In this document: piece after piece, positions 34,242 to 44,546 of the stretch
Position numbering within the stretch: the stretch's first letter is position 1
How the letters are laid out: each line of letters opens with the position of its first letter
Assembly (NCBI GenBank): GCA_902576045.1
Contig: CACGTU010000001.1
Coordinates: 1 to 64,000 of the forward strand
Length of the DNA: 64,000 nucleotides
Direction of reading: 5' to 3'
From: an uncultured Pelagibacteraceae bacterium
Lineage (GTDB): Bacteria; Pseudomonadota; Alphaproteobacteria; Pelagibacterales; Pelagibacteraceae
The notes under the pieces: generated by a model
The model's input: the letters and a program-made list of their open reading frames with translations, nothing else
The model's database searches: none
Told to the model about the DNA's origin: nothing
Made by a program: the position numbers and the translations under genes

Positions 34242-35419
34242 TATGCAACAAGAAACTCTTTCATAGTTTCTTTGTTATACATTGTCATAATTGGATCATC
34301 TTCTACTTCAAATATCTGATCAGAATAAAAACCATTAAATTGAGTTCTAAATGTTAAACCATATGCTCCGAGTTGACCTAACTCGATATAATCGTTTTCC
34401 TTAATATTGTTTGGCAATATGAAAGGACCTTTCATATAATCCATACTATCACATGTTGGACCATAAAAATCAAAAGAAGTTAACTTTTTTGATATTACTC
34501 TTCCATTTTTAATTACTCTTGATGGATAAACAATATTAGGTGTTCCTGCATCAAATAAAGTTCCATACGTTCCATCATTGATATACAATTTTTGTTTTTT
34601 TCTTAAGTTTACTCTTACAATTGTAGATCCACTTTCCGCAACAAGCGATCTACCAGGTTCACAAATTATTTCTGGCAGTTTTTGAAGTTTTAAATTTTTT
34701 AAACCTTTCTTTATTTCGTCAAAATAAGATTGCATTGGCTGCGGTACAAGATCTGGATAAATTGTTGGAAATCCACCGCCGACGTTTATTATGTCAGGAA
34801 CAATCTTTGTTCTTTTAATTATATTTCCTATTTCTGAAATTCCTTTTGCATACGAAATTGGATGCATGCATTGAGAGCCTACATGAAAACTTAAACCAAG
34901 TTTGTAAGCATATTGTTTACCAAGCCTTAAAAGACCTGCTGCTTCTGATGTTATAGCTCCAAATTTTTTGGATAAATCAATTTCAGCATGTTCATTTGAA
35001 ACAGAAACTCTTACAAATAATCTTAAGTCTTTCGCGTGATTTGTGCTTTCAATAATTTTTATTAATTCATCTTTTGTATCTAATGCAAAAGTTTTTATAT
35101 TGTACTTAAAATATGCTTCCTTTATATCTTCTCTACTTTTTACGGTATGCATGTAAGAACATTCAACTTCAGGATTTAAATTTTTTATTGTTTCGATCTC
35201 TTTAATTGATGCAACATCGTAGTGCTTTATTCCGCTATCTAATAATGTTTGTAAAACTACTGGATGTGGATTTGTTTTGACAGCGTAAAGGATTTTACCT
35301 GGAAATTTATTTTGAAAGAATTTAGAAGCTAATCTTATAGAATTTCTTCTTATACAATATACCGGTTCTGTTGGTTTCAGTTGGTTTACAAGCTCGTCAA
35401 CTGACTTAAATTTTTGCAT
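34241..35419 (-). CDS. Fold-type III PLP-dependent ornithine/lysine decarboxylase
   Basis: YAVKTNPHPVVLQTL, HVGSQC, EPGRSLVAESG, GPTCDSMD. Confidence 0.9.
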   Translation of the reverse strand: MQKFKSVDELVNQLKPTEPVYCIRRNSIRLASKFFQNKFPGKILYAVKTNPHPVVLQTLLDSGIKHYDVASIKEIETIKNLNPEVECSYMHTVKSREDIKEAYFKYNIKTFALDTKDELIKIIESTNHAKDLRLFVRVSVSNEHAEIDLSKKFGAITSEAAGLLRLGKQYAYKLGLSFHVGSQCMHPISYAKGISEIGNIIKRTKIVPDIINVGGGFPTIYPDLVPQPMQSYFDEIKKGLKNLKLQKLPEIICEPGRSLVAESGSTIVRVNLRKKQKLYINDGTYGTLFDAGTPNIVYPSRVIKNGRVISKKLTSFDFYGPTCDSMDYMKGPFILPNNIKENDYIELGQLGAYGLTFRTQFNGFYSDQIFEVEDDPIMTMYNKETMKEFLVA

Positions 35420-35444
35420 TTAAAGCTCCAAAAAAAAATTTAAC

Positions 35445-35473
35445 AAAAAAAACTCGCATAACTGTTATGCAAG
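35445..35473 (-). terminator. Terminator-like hairpin with U8 in the decarboxylase 5' leader (candidate attenuator)
   Basis: Minus strand CTTGCATAA-CAG-TTATGCGAG then TTTTTTTT; 9-bp stem with one T-G wobble; ends 25 nt upstream of the ATG at 35419. Confidence 0.6.
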
Positions 35474-35565
35474 TTTATATAAAACGAGCATTTATGCTGA
35501 AAATGAGCCAATGTAAAGTAAAAATATATACTTGAAATAATTTAGAATGTTTCCATATAAGGCCC

Positions 35566-36129
35566 ATGGCTGAAGCTGAAATAGTAAAAAAAATAACAGA
35601 ATTTGAGGATAAATCTCTATTAATTGTAGACGATGATAACCCATTCAGAGAAAGACTTGCAAGAGCAATGGAGAAGAAAGGTTTCTCCGTTTCACAAGCT
35701 GAAGGTGTAAAAATTGGAATAGAATCTGTAAAATCCAAAAAGCCAGCCTTTGCAGTTGTAGATTTAAGATTAAATGATGGAAATGGACTTGAGGTTGTTA
35801 AAGAAATTCAAAAAAATAATTCTGAGAGCAGAATAGTAATGCTAACTGGATACGGCAATATTCCAACTGCAGTTGCAGCTATTAAAGAAGGTGCAATTGA
35901 TTATCTTGCAAAACCAGCTGATGCAGATGACGTTGAAAAGGCATTGCTTGCAGATCCTAACAAAAAAGCAGCTCCACCAGAAAATCCAATGTCAGCAGAT
36001 AGAGTAAAATGGGAACATATCCACAGGGTTTTTGAGCTTTGTAATAGAAATGTTTCTGAAACTGCAAGAAGATTGAAAATGCATAGAAGAACTCTGCAAA
36101 GAATTCTCTCTAAAAGATCACCTAGATAA
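35566..36129 (+). CDS. regA: RegA/PrrA/ActR family response regulator
   Basis: Receiver domain (LLIVDDDNPFRERL, VVDLRLNDGNG, MLTGYGNIPTAVAAIKEGAIDYLAKPAD) and Fis-type HTH NVSETARRLKMHRRTLQRIL. Confidence 0.9.
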   Translation: MAEAEIVKKITEFEDKSLLIVDDDNPFRERLARAMEKKGFSVSQAEGVKIGIESVKSKKPAFAVVDLRLNDGNGLEVVKEIQKNNSESRIVMLTGYGNIPTAVAAIKEGAIDYLAKPADADDVEKALLADPNKKAAPPENPMSADRVKWEHIHRVFELCNRNVSETARRLKMHRRTLQRILSKRSPR

Positions 36130-36688
36130 ATCTTCTAAAATTTTTCAACTTATTAACAATCAAAGTAAGCAGAAGAATTTTAAGTATTTCCGCATAAACA
36201 AATGGCAACAAGCCTAATTTAAATATCGGTTTATCCCACCCAATAAGGGTACCAAGCCACAATAAACCAAATAGATAAATAATTGAAATTGAAAATAAAA
36301 TTTTAAAAAAATTAAAAAAATAGTTTTTGTTATATTTCAAATATCCAGCAATAACTGCAGCAAAAATAAATCCAATTAGATAGCCCATTGTTGGACCCAT
36401 AAAATAAGATAGACCAACTCCCTTCTCAGGAGAATTAGAGAATACAGGCAATCCAGAAATTCCCTCAATTAGATACAAACAAACTGCAGCAGCACCAGCT
36501 TTATATCCAAATGTTATCCCTAACAATATTACGACAAAAGTCTGCATTGTCATTGGAACAGGGTAAAAAGGGATTTTAATTTTTGCCGATATAGTTAATA
36601 ATATTGATCCAGCAAAAGCAATTACGATGTATTTAAGTATTTTGTTACTGTAAATATTTTTAGCTATTTCCATGCTTAATTGATACAA
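36122..36688 (-). CDS. bioY: Biotin transporter BioY
   Basis: KIPFYPVPMTMQTFVVILLGITFGYKAGAAAVCLYLIEGISGLPVF. Confidence 0.92.
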   Translation of the reverse strand: MYQLSMEIAKNIYSNKILKYIVIAFAGSILLTISAKIKIPFYPVPMTMQTFVVILLGITFGYKAGAAAVCLYLIEGISGLPVFSNSPEKGVGLSYFMGPTMGYLIGFIFAAVIAGYLKYNKNYFFNFFKILFSISIIYLFGLLWLGTLIGWDKPIFKLGLLPFVYAEILKILLLTLIVNKLKNFRRFI

Positions 36689-36770
36689 TTATAATAACAA
36701 TAAATCTACACTTTTGTTAACAAGTTATTTTAAAATTATTAACTTATATTAATTTAAGCTAAAATATTAA

Positions 36771-39545
36771 ATGTCAAAAATTAAAAAAGACGACAACTTT
36801 TATTTGATTGATGGATCTGGATATATTTTCAGAGCTTATTATGCACTTCCACCGTTAACAAGAAAAAGCGATGGCTTACCTGTCGGAGCTGTTAGTGGAT
36901 TTTGTAACATGCTTTTTAAACTTCTAGAAGATGCTAAATCAAAAGACAATAAAGATAAGCCCAGTCATTTTGCAGTAATTTTTGACTCGGCAAGAAAAAA
37001 TTTCAGAAATGAAATTTACTCTGAATATAAAGGAAACAGATCTGATGCTCCTGATGATTTAATTCCACAATTTGATTATATAAGAAAATCAGTACTCGCG
37101 TTCAATCTTCCTTCTATTGAATTAATAAATTATGAAGCAGACGATTTGATCGCTACTTATGTAGAGCAAATTTTAGAAAAAGGTGCAAAAGCAACAATAG
37201 TTTCCTCTGATAAAGATTTAATGCAGCTTTATAGGAAAAATGTGAGAATATATGACCCTATGAAGAATAAATTTATAAATGAGGAGGATGTTCAAAATAA
37301 ATTTGGAGTTGAAGCTGGAAAGGTAATCGATGTTCAAGCTTTAGCTGGAGATAGTACTGATAATATTCCAGGCGTACCAGGTATTGGGGTTAAAACCGCA
37401 GCTGAATTAATCAAAGAGTATGGAAATTTAGAAAACTTACTAAAAAATGCAAATAAAATTAAACAGAATAAGAGAAGAGCAACATTAATTGAAAATAAAG
37501 ACAAAGCAATAATTAGCAAGAAACTGGTAACATTAAAAAAGGATGTTCCAGTTAAAAATAAAATTGAGGAATTTGAATTAAAGGAAATTGATAAACAAAA
37601 ACTTTATAATTTCTTAAGAGAAATGGAATTTAATAGACTATTAAGTTCTGCGATTTCAACTTACGGTGAAACTGATTTTTCACAGAGCAAAAATAAAAAT
37701 ACTGATAAAAAAAATAATTCAAAAATTAAAAAAGAAAACTATCATTTAATTAAAAATGAGGTCGAGCTACAAAAATGGTTAAAAGATGCAGAGGATAAAG
37801 GGGAATTTGCTATTGATACAGAAACTAACTCATTAGATGCTCATCAAGCAAAACTTGTGGGAATTTCTATATCCCATACAATTGGTAAAGGCTGTTATAT
37901 TCCTACAGGACATAAAAATTTCAAAAATTTAGATGAAACAAAAATTTTAAAAATATTAAAACCTTATTTAGAGGATAAAAGTATTAAAAAGATCGGTCAA
38001 AATATAAAGTTTGATTATATTATTTTTAACAAAAGAGGAATAAATATTAATTCTTTAGAAGATACAATGTTGATGTCTTATGTTTTAGATGCAGGAAAAA
38101 ATAGACATAACATGGATACACTGGCTGAAATTCATCTAGGACATAAAACAATTCAATTTAAAGATTTAGTAGGTACTGGAAAAAAACAAATAAATTTTTC
38201 AGAAGTAGATGTGAATATAGCCAAGGATTATGCAGCTGAGGATGCTGATATTACATATCGATTGTACAAAAACTTTTTAAAGTCTTTAAAAGAAGAAAAC
38301 CTTTTAAATATTTATGAAATTTTTGAAAAACCATTAGTTAAAATTTTAGCTAAAATGGAAATAGAAGGTATTAAATTAGATGAAAAATCACTTAAAAACT
38401 TATCTTCGAAATTTGAAAAAAAAATAAAAAGCCTAGAACAGAAAATATTTAAGCTCTCTAAAAAAGAATTTAATATTGGTTCTACCAAGCAGCTTGGTGA
38501 AATAATGTATAATGACTTAAAAATTGCCTCATTAAAAAAAACAAAAAAAGGAAGTTTTGCAACTAGTGCTTCTGTTTTAGAAGATTTAGCTTTCAAGGGT
38601 TATGATTTTCCAAAATTAGTTCTTGAGTGGAGACAAACTAGCAAACTTAAAAATACTTATTCAGATACTCTTCCTGAACACATAAATAAAAATACAAAAA
38701 GAATTCATACATCTTTCCTTTTAGCTGCTACAACAACTGGAAGACTGGCATCAAGTGATCCAAATTTGCAAAACATCCCAATTAAAACTGTAGAAGGCAA
38801 AGATATAAGAAGAGCATTTATTGCTGAAAAAAACAAAAAACTTATTTCTGCAGATTATAATCAAATAGAAATGAGAATCTTAGCAGATCTAGCAGATGTG
38901 AAAGAGTTAAAAAAAGCATTTAATAATAATGATGATATTCACTCTCTTACAGCAAGCCAAGTATTTGGTACTGAAATTAACAAAGTTGACCCAGATATGA
39001 GAAGAAAAGCTAAAGCTATTAATTTTGGGATAATTTATGGAATATCGCAATATGGTCTTGCAAAACAAATTAACGTTTCAAACGTCGAGGCTGAGGAATT
39101 TCTTAACTCTTATTTTTTAAAATTCCCTGAGATAAAAGAATATATGTCTGAAACAATAAAGTTTTGTAGAAAAAGCGGATTTGTAAACAATATTTTTGGA
39201 AGAAAAACACACATTACCGGTATTAATGATAAAAACTTTAACGTAAGAAATTTTCAAGAAAGAGCAGCAATAAATGCGCCAATTCAGGGGTCAGCATCAG
39301 AAATAATGAGGATGGCAATGATTAGATTAGATGACGAGATTAGCGATAAAAAAAATAATAATCTAAAAATGCTTTTGCAAATTCATGATGAGTTAATATT
39401 TGAAGTAGAGGAAAAAAATATTATTAATAGTTCAAAAATTATAAAAAAAATAATGACAAGTGTAAAAGATAGTAACCTGCACTCATTCTCAATACCTTTA
39501 TTAGTAGACATAAATTCTGGTGATAATTGGGGACAATTACATTAG
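36771..39545 (+). CDS. polA: DNA polymerase I
   Basis: 5' nuclease domain, 3'-5' exonuclease (AIDTETNSLD), polymerase motifs (ADYNQIEMRILADL, RRKAKAINFGIIYGIS, QIHDELIFEV). Confidence 0.97.
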   Translation: MSKIKKDDNFYLIDGSGYIFRAYYALPPLTRKSDGLPVGAVSGFCNMLFKLLEDAKSKDNKDKPSHFAVIFDSARKNFRNEIYSEYKGNRSDAPDDLIPQFDYIRKSVLAFNLPSIELINYEADDLIATYVEQILEKGAKATIVSSDKDLMQLYRKNVRIYDPMKNKFINEEDVQNKFGVEAGKVIDVQALAGDSTDNIPGVPGIGVKTAAELIKEYGNLENLLKNANKIKQNKRRATLIENKDKAIISKKLVTLKKDVPVKNKIEEFELKEIDKQKLYNFLREMEFNRLLSSAISTYGETDFSQSKNKNTDKKNNSKIKKENYHLIKNEVELQKWLKDAEDKGEFAIDTETNSLDAHQAKLVGISISHTIGKGCYIPTGHKNFKNLDETKILKILKPYLEDKSIKKIGQNIKFDYIIFNKRGININSLEDTMLMSYVLDAGKNRHNMDTLAEIHLGHKTIQFKDLVGTGKKQINFSEVDVNIAKDYAAEDADITYRLYKNFLKSLKEENLLNIYEIFEKPLVKILAKMEIEGIKLDEKSLKNLSSKFEKKIKSLEQKIFKLSKKEFNIGSTKQLGEIMYNDLKIASLKKTKKGSFATSASVLEDLAFKGYDFPKLVLEWRQTSKLKNTYSDTLPEHINKNTKRIHTSFLLAATTTGRLASSDPNLQNIPIKTVEGKDIRRAFIAEKNKKLISADYNQIEMRILADLADVKELKKAFNNNDDIHSLTASQVFGTEINKVDPDMRRKAKAINFGIIYGISQYGLAKQINVSNVEAEEFLNSYFLKFPEIKEYMSETIKFCRKSGFVNNIFGRKTHITGINDKNFNVRNFQERAAINAPIQGSASEIMRMAMIRLDDEISDKKNNNLKMLLQIHDELIFEVEEKNIINSSKIIKKIMTSVKDSNLHSFSIPLLVDINSGDNWGQLH

Positions 39546-39596
39546 AAACATTTAATTGCCCAAATTTAAACATTTTAGTATTTTTATAAGTGAATA

Positions 39597-40295
39597 ATGA
39601 AACAAACAATTGCACTAGTCGATGATGATAGAAATATCTTAACTACTTTAAGTATTGCACTTGAGAAAGAAGGATTTCAAATTCAAACATATTTAGATGG
39701 AGAAAGTGCTCTAATAGGTTTGTCAAGAACGCCACCTGATCTTGCAGTTATAGACATTAAAATGCCAAGAATGGATGGAGAAGAATTGTTAAAAAAATTA
39801 AGAAAAAAAACTTCAATGCCTGTAATTTTTTTAACTTCAAAGGATGAAGAAGTTGATGAATTGCTTGGATTAAAACTTGGGGCCGATGATTTCGTAAAAA
39901 AATCTGGTGGATTTTCAACGAAAGTTCTTATTGAGAGAATTAGAGTACAACTTAGAAAAAAAGATAATAAAATTGAAGAAAATAAAAATATTATTTCTCA
40001 CGGTAAATTAAAATTAGACCCCTCACAATTAGAGTGTGAGTGGGATGGAAAAGAACTACCAGATAAATTAACAACGACAGAATTTTTAATAGTTAAAGAA
40101 CTGTCAAAAAGACCTGGTATAATCAAAGAAAGATCTCAATTAATGGATGTTGCATATAGAGAAGATACTGACATTGAAGATAGAACAATAGACAGCCATG
40201 TAAAAAGAATAAGAAAAAAATTTAAGAGGATAGATCCTGACTTTTCAGCGATTGAAACTAGATACGGAAGTGGATATCGTTGGAATGTTAAATAA
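39597..40295 (+). CDS. chvI: ChvI-like OmpR-family response regulator
   Basis: ALVDDDRNILTTL, LGADDFVKK, winged-helix C-terminus RTIDSHVKRIRKKFK; followed by kinase. Confidence 0.87.
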   Translation: MKQTIALVDDDRNILTTLSIALEKEGFQIQTYLDGESALIGLSRTPPDLAVIDIKMPRMDGEELLKKLRKKTSMPVIFLTSKDEEVDELLGLKLGADDFVKKSGGFSTKVLIERIRVQLRKKDNKIEENKNIISHGKLKLDPSQLECEWDGKELPDKLTTTEFLIVKELSKRPGIIKERSQLMDVAYREDTDIEDRTIDSHVKRIRKKFKRIDPDFSAIETRYGSGYRWNVK

Positions 40296-41827
40296 TGTTG
40301 AGTCGTTTTCTTAAAAATTTATCAATACTAAAAAAATTTCTATTTATTAATTTTTTGGTATTTTTGATTATTGGTTTACTCACATTAATTTACCTTAATA
40401 GAATTCAACCTACATTAATAAAAACTAAGACAGTAAATCATATTAATACACTAGACAATACAATTGAAAATTTGAATAGATTACAAGTTCAATTTAATGA
40501 GGAAGAGGTAAAAAGTTTTCTTTTTTCTACTAGGTTTTTGTTTCAAAGTTTAGATAGAGTTCAGTTTTTTGATCTCAATTTTAATCTAATTGGGGATACG
40601 GACACTCTTGATCTGGACCCGCGAGCTTTTTCCCAAAGATTAGATATAGTTGAAATGAATAACCTCAACGAAAACGAACAAAATAATAAACCAGAAAAAA
40701 AAGAGGAAAATTTAAAAAAAAAAGTTAAAATTTTGGAAAATTTGGACATTTATAAAAGTTCAAAAAATTATGGACAACCCTATACATTTACTTCTGATAG
40801 TTACGATCAATTTTTGTTAACAACTTTGAAAAATGTCATAATAGATAATATAGAAGTTGGTTTTATTGCAGTTACAGAAAACGCAAATGATGTAAAAGCT
40901 GTAATTAACGAACGTAAAGTGTTTATAGTTAGAACAGCAATTTTAGTAGGTATAGTAATTATAATTTTTTCATTTGTTATGAATAGATATTTTTTAAAGC
41001 CAATAAAAAATTTGGTTATTTATACAAATTTAATAAAAGAGAAAAGTAGTCAAGAAACAAACATAAAATCAATTCAGAATAGAAATGATGAAATTGGAAC
41101 TTTATCAAAATCATTGGGAGAAATGACTGATGAATTACATCAAAGAATTACAACAGCAGAAAATTATTCAACAGACTTGTTGCATGAAATAAGAAATCCG
41201 CTAGCATCTTTGAAGAGTGCATCAGAAATTATATCTGAGACTGAGGATAAATCACAAAGACATAAGTTAGTAAAAATTGTTTCTCATGATGTTGAAAGAA
41301 TTGAGAGATTAATTACAGATTATTCACAAATGTTGAGAGATGAGGCTGCAATTTCATCCGAAAAGATGAAAAAAATCAACTTAGCTGAGGTAGTAAAATC
41401 AGTCGTTGATGATTTTAATAGCGTTTATGACACTAAAAAATCTATAGCAATTAATTTTAAGACAAATGGCCAAAATAATTATGAAATTCTTGCTATAGAA
41501 AATCGAATTGAACAAATTATAGCAAACTTATTAGAAAATTCGATTTCATTCAGTGAGAAAAATCAAGCAATAGATGTTGAGCTAGCAAAAAAAGAAGAGG
41601 ATAAAATTACATTAATAGTTTCAGACGAAGGGGTTGGTTTTAATGAAAATGATACAAATAAAATTTTTAATAGATTTTATAGCAATAGACCTGAGAAATT
41701 TGGTGAGCATTCAGGTTTAGGACTAAATATAGTAAAAAATTTAGTAGAGATACATGGTGGCGAAATCACCGCATCTAATAATAAGGATAAAGGTGCCAGA
41801 ATTGAAATAAATTTCCCAAAAGCTTAA
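40295..41827 (+). CDS. chvG: ChvG-like sensor histidine kinase
   Basis: Two TM segments, HAMP, H-box LLHEIRNPLASLKSASEI, HATPase DEGVGFNENDTNKIFNRFYSNRP. Confidence 0.87.
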   Translation: MLSRFLKNLSILKKFLFINFLVFLIIGLLTLIYLNRIQPTLIKTKTVNHINTLDNTIENLNRLQVQFNEEEVKSFLFSTRFLFQSLDRVQFFDLNFNLIGDTDTLDLDPRAFSQRLDIVEMNNLNENEQNNKPEKKEENLKKKVKILENLDIYKSSKNYGQPYTFTSDSYDQFLLTTLKNVIIDNIEVGFIAVTENANDVKAVINERKVFIVRTAILVGIVIIIFSFVMNRYFLKPIKNLVIYTNLIKEKSSQETNIKSIQNRNDEIGTLSKSLGEMTDELHQRITTAENYSTDLLHEIRNPLASLKSASEIISETEDKSQRHKLVKIVSHDVERIERLITDYSQMLRDEAAISSEKMKKINLAEVVKSVVDDFNSVYDTKKSIAINFKTNGQNNYEILAIENRIEQIIANLLENSISFSEKNQAIDVELAKKEEDKITLIVSDEGVGFNENDTNKIFNRFYSNRPEKFGEHSGLGLNIVKNLVEIHGGEITASNNKDKGARIEINFPKA

Positions 41828-41871
41828 ATCTTTGTTGATTAATTTTGTTAAATTGTTAAAAGCCTCTTCTT

Positions 41872-43158
41872 ATGGAAGATTATAAAGTAAAAGATATATC
41901 TGAAGCAGAATTTGGTAGAAAAGAAATTTCATTAGCAGAAACAGAAATGCCAGGCTTAATGGCATTAAGAGCAGAGTATAAAGGTAAAGAACCTTTAAAA
42001 GGTGCAAAAATTGTTGGCTGTTTACATATGACAATCCAAACAGCAGTATTAATTGAAACACTAGTTGAGCTTGGAGCTGAAGTAAGATGGTCTTCGTGTA
42101 ATATTTTTTCTACCCAAGATCACGCAGCTGCTGCAATTGCAAAAGCTGGAATACCTGTTTTTGCATGGAAAGGTGAAACAGAGGAAGAATATTGGTGGTG
42201 TGTAAAACAAACTATTGAAGGAAAAGAAGGTTGGAAACCAAATATGATACTTGATGATGGTGGAGATTTAACAGCCTTGATGCACAAAGATTATAAAGAT
42301 TTATTAAAAGATATAAAAGGTTTGTCAGAAGAAACTACAACTGGAGTTTTAGCTTTGAAAAAAATGGAAAGCGAGGGAACTTTACTTGTACCTGCGATAA
42401 ACGTAAACGACTCTGTTACAAAATCAAAATTTGATAACCTTTATGGTTGTAGAGAAAGTTTAGTTGATGGAATAAAAAGAGCAACTGACGTAATGATGTC
42501 AGGAAAAGTTGCTATCGTAGCAGGTTTTGGTGACGTTGGAAAAGGAAGTGCTGCATCGCTCCGTCAAAGTGGTGCAAGAGTTATGGTTACCGAAACTGAT
42601 CCTATATGCGCACTTCAAGCTGCAATGGAAGGTTATGAAGTAGTATTAATGGATGATATGATCAAAGAAGCAGACATTGTTGTAACAGCTACTGGAAACA
42701 AAGATGTAGTTACAGCTGATCACATGAGAGATATGAAAGATAGAGCTATACTTTGCAATATTGGACACTTTGATAATGAAATTCAAGTTGAAGCACTAAA
42801 AAATTATAAGTGGGATGAAATCAAACCACAAGTTCATGAAATTACTTTGCCTAGCAATAAAAGAATAATTTTACTTGCTGAAGGTAGACTGGTAAATCTT
42901 GGTTGTGCAACAGGGCACCCTAGTTTTGTAATGAGTGCATCATTTACAAATCAAGTAACTGCTCAAATTGAACTTTGGAATAATTCAGATAAGTATGAAA
43001 AGAAAGTATATGTTTTACCAAAACATTTAGATGAAAAAGTTGCAAGACTTCACTTAGAAAAAGTTGGGGCTAAATTAACTAAGTTATCTGAAGATCAAGC
43101 TCAATATATTAGCGTAACTACAGAAGGACCATACAAGCCTGATGCGTATCGCTACTAA
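41872..43158 (+). CDS. ahcY: Adenosylhomocysteinase
   Basis: [31 protein letters not shown]-terminal [10 protein letters not shown]. Confidence 0.97.
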   Translation: MEDYKVKDISEAEFGRKEISLAETEMPGLMALRAEYKGKEPLKGAKIVGCLHMTIQTAVLIETLVELGAEVRWSSCNIFSTQDHAAAAIAKAGIPVFAWKGETEEEYWWCVKQTIEGKEGWKPNMILDDGGDLTALMHKDYKDLLKDIKGLSEETTTGVLALKKMESEGTLLVPAINVNDSVTKSKFDNLYGCRESLVDGIKRATDVMMSGKVAIVAGFGDVGKGSAASLRQSGARVMVTETDPICALQAAMEGYEVVLMDDMIKEADIVVTATGNKDVVTADHMRDMKDRAILCNIGHFDNEIQVEALKNYKWDEIKPQVHEITLPSNKRIILLAEGRLVNLGCATGHPSFVMSASFTNQVTAQIELWNNSDKYEKKVYVLPKHLDEKVARLHLEKVGAKLTKLSEDQAQYISVTTEGPYKPDAYRY

Positions 43159-43630
43159 AAGTAGCAAGTTAAATATTTCTAAATTAGAAAATACCAAAAA
43201 AATCGCAGATATTTTTGCAAAGAATATTTTCAAGGGTAATGTTATTTTATTTTATGGAGAGATTGGGGTAGGCAAAACAACCTTTATAAAATTCTTGGTA
43301 AATAGTCTTGAGAAAATAGACAAAAAAAATATTTCAGAAATAACAAGCCCCACTTTTAGTTTGATGAATCAATACAAATTAAACAAATTTGATATACATC
43401 ATTACGACCTTTATAGACTGAAGAGTGAAAAGGATATTTTGAGTTTGAATATTTTTGAAGATATTTCTGATAAAATTGTATTAATTGAATGGCCAGAAAT
43501 ATTAGGTGAACATAAACCAAAAAACACAATTGATATAAATTTTGAGTATGGAGAAAATTTTAACTCAAGGTATTTAACAATATCAGCTTATGAAAAATTA
43601 AAAATATTTGATGAATTTAAATCATTATAA
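43142..43630 (+). CDS. tsaE: tRNA threonylcarbamoyladenosine biosynthesis ATPase TsaE
   Basis: [38 protein letters not shown]. Confidence 0.93.
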   Translation: MRIATKSSKLNISKLENTKKIADIFAKNIFKGNVILFYGEIGVGKTTFIKFLVNSLEKIDKKNISEITSPTFSLMNQYKLNKFDIHHYDLYRLKSEKDILSLNIFEDISDKIVLIEWPEILGEHKPKNTIDINFEYGENFNSRYLTISAYEKLKIFDEFKSL

Positions 43631-44546
43631 AAAATTATCAGGAGACGCATCCTTTAGATCCTTTTATCGCTCAAACAAATCAGTCATTGTTTATAGTAAA
43701 AAGGATCCAAAAATAAATCTATTAATATATGATGCAATCAATAAACTTCTTTTAAAAAATAAAATTAACGCTCCTAAATTACTAAAAGAAAATTATGATA
43801 AAAATTATATAGAGATAGAGGATTTAGGAGATGAAACAATTTTAAGTACATTAAAAAGAAAAAAAGCTAAAATTGAAATATATAAAAAAATTTTTTTATT
43901 ACTTATTAGAATTCAAAAAATTAACAAAGAAAAAACTTTAACTTTTAAAAAAAGTTATTACCATTTACCAAAATATTCTGAGAAAAAATTAATTGATGAA
44001 GCAAACTTATTTACTCAGTGGTATCTACCAACAAAACTAACAAAAAATGAGATAAAAAAAGTAAAAAATAAACTAAATAAAATTTTTAAAAAATTGTTAT
44101 CAAAGTTAAAAATTAAAAAAAAAGTTTTAGTACACAGAGATTTTCATATTTCAAATATTATGTTTCATAAAAATAAGCTATTTTTAATTGACAGTCAGGA
44201 TGCGGTATATGGAAATCCTGCTTATGATTTAGCATCTTTAATAGATGACGTAAGGTTTAAAACAACTCGGAATTTTAAAAGTCACTTACTTCAAACATAT
44301 TTTAAACTTGAAAAAAAAATTAAAATTGAAAAATTGAAAAATGATTTTGAAATATTATCTGTTTTAAGAAACTTGAAAATAATTGGTATTTTCACAAGAT
44401 TATCATTAAGAGACAAAAAACATAAATACCTAAAATTAATCCCCTATGCATGGAAATTAATTCAAGATAGATCAGAGGATATAAAATTTAAAGAACTTAA
44501 CGTTTTATTAAATAATTATATCCCAGAAAAGAAAAGACTAAAATGA
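43608..44546 (+). CDS. amgK: APH-family phosphotransferase, AmgK-like sugar kinase
   Basis: LVHRDFHISNIMFHKNKLFLIDSQDAVYGNPAYDLASL; between tsaE and a murU-like gene. Confidence 0.8.
   Translation: MMNLNHYKKLSGDASFRSFYRSNKSVIVYSKKDPKINLLIYDAINKLLLKNKINAPKLLKENYDKNYIEIEDLGDETILSTLKRKKAKIEIYKKIFLLLIRIQKINKEKTLTFKKSYYHLPKYSEKKLIDEANLFTQWYLPTKLTKNEIKKVKNKLNKIFKKLLSKLKIKKKVLVHRDFHISNIMFHKNKLFLIDSQDAVYGNPAYDLASLIDDVRFKTTRNFKSHLLQTYFKLEKKIKIEKLKNDFEILSVLRNLKIIGIFTRLSLRDKKHKYLKLIPYAWKLIQDRSEDIKFKELNVLLNNYIPEKKRLK

Noticed and set aside
36713-36722. TTGTTAACAA palindrome between bioY and polA
   Set aside because: Does not resemble the BioR box I know; short and AT-rich, so no function can be supported
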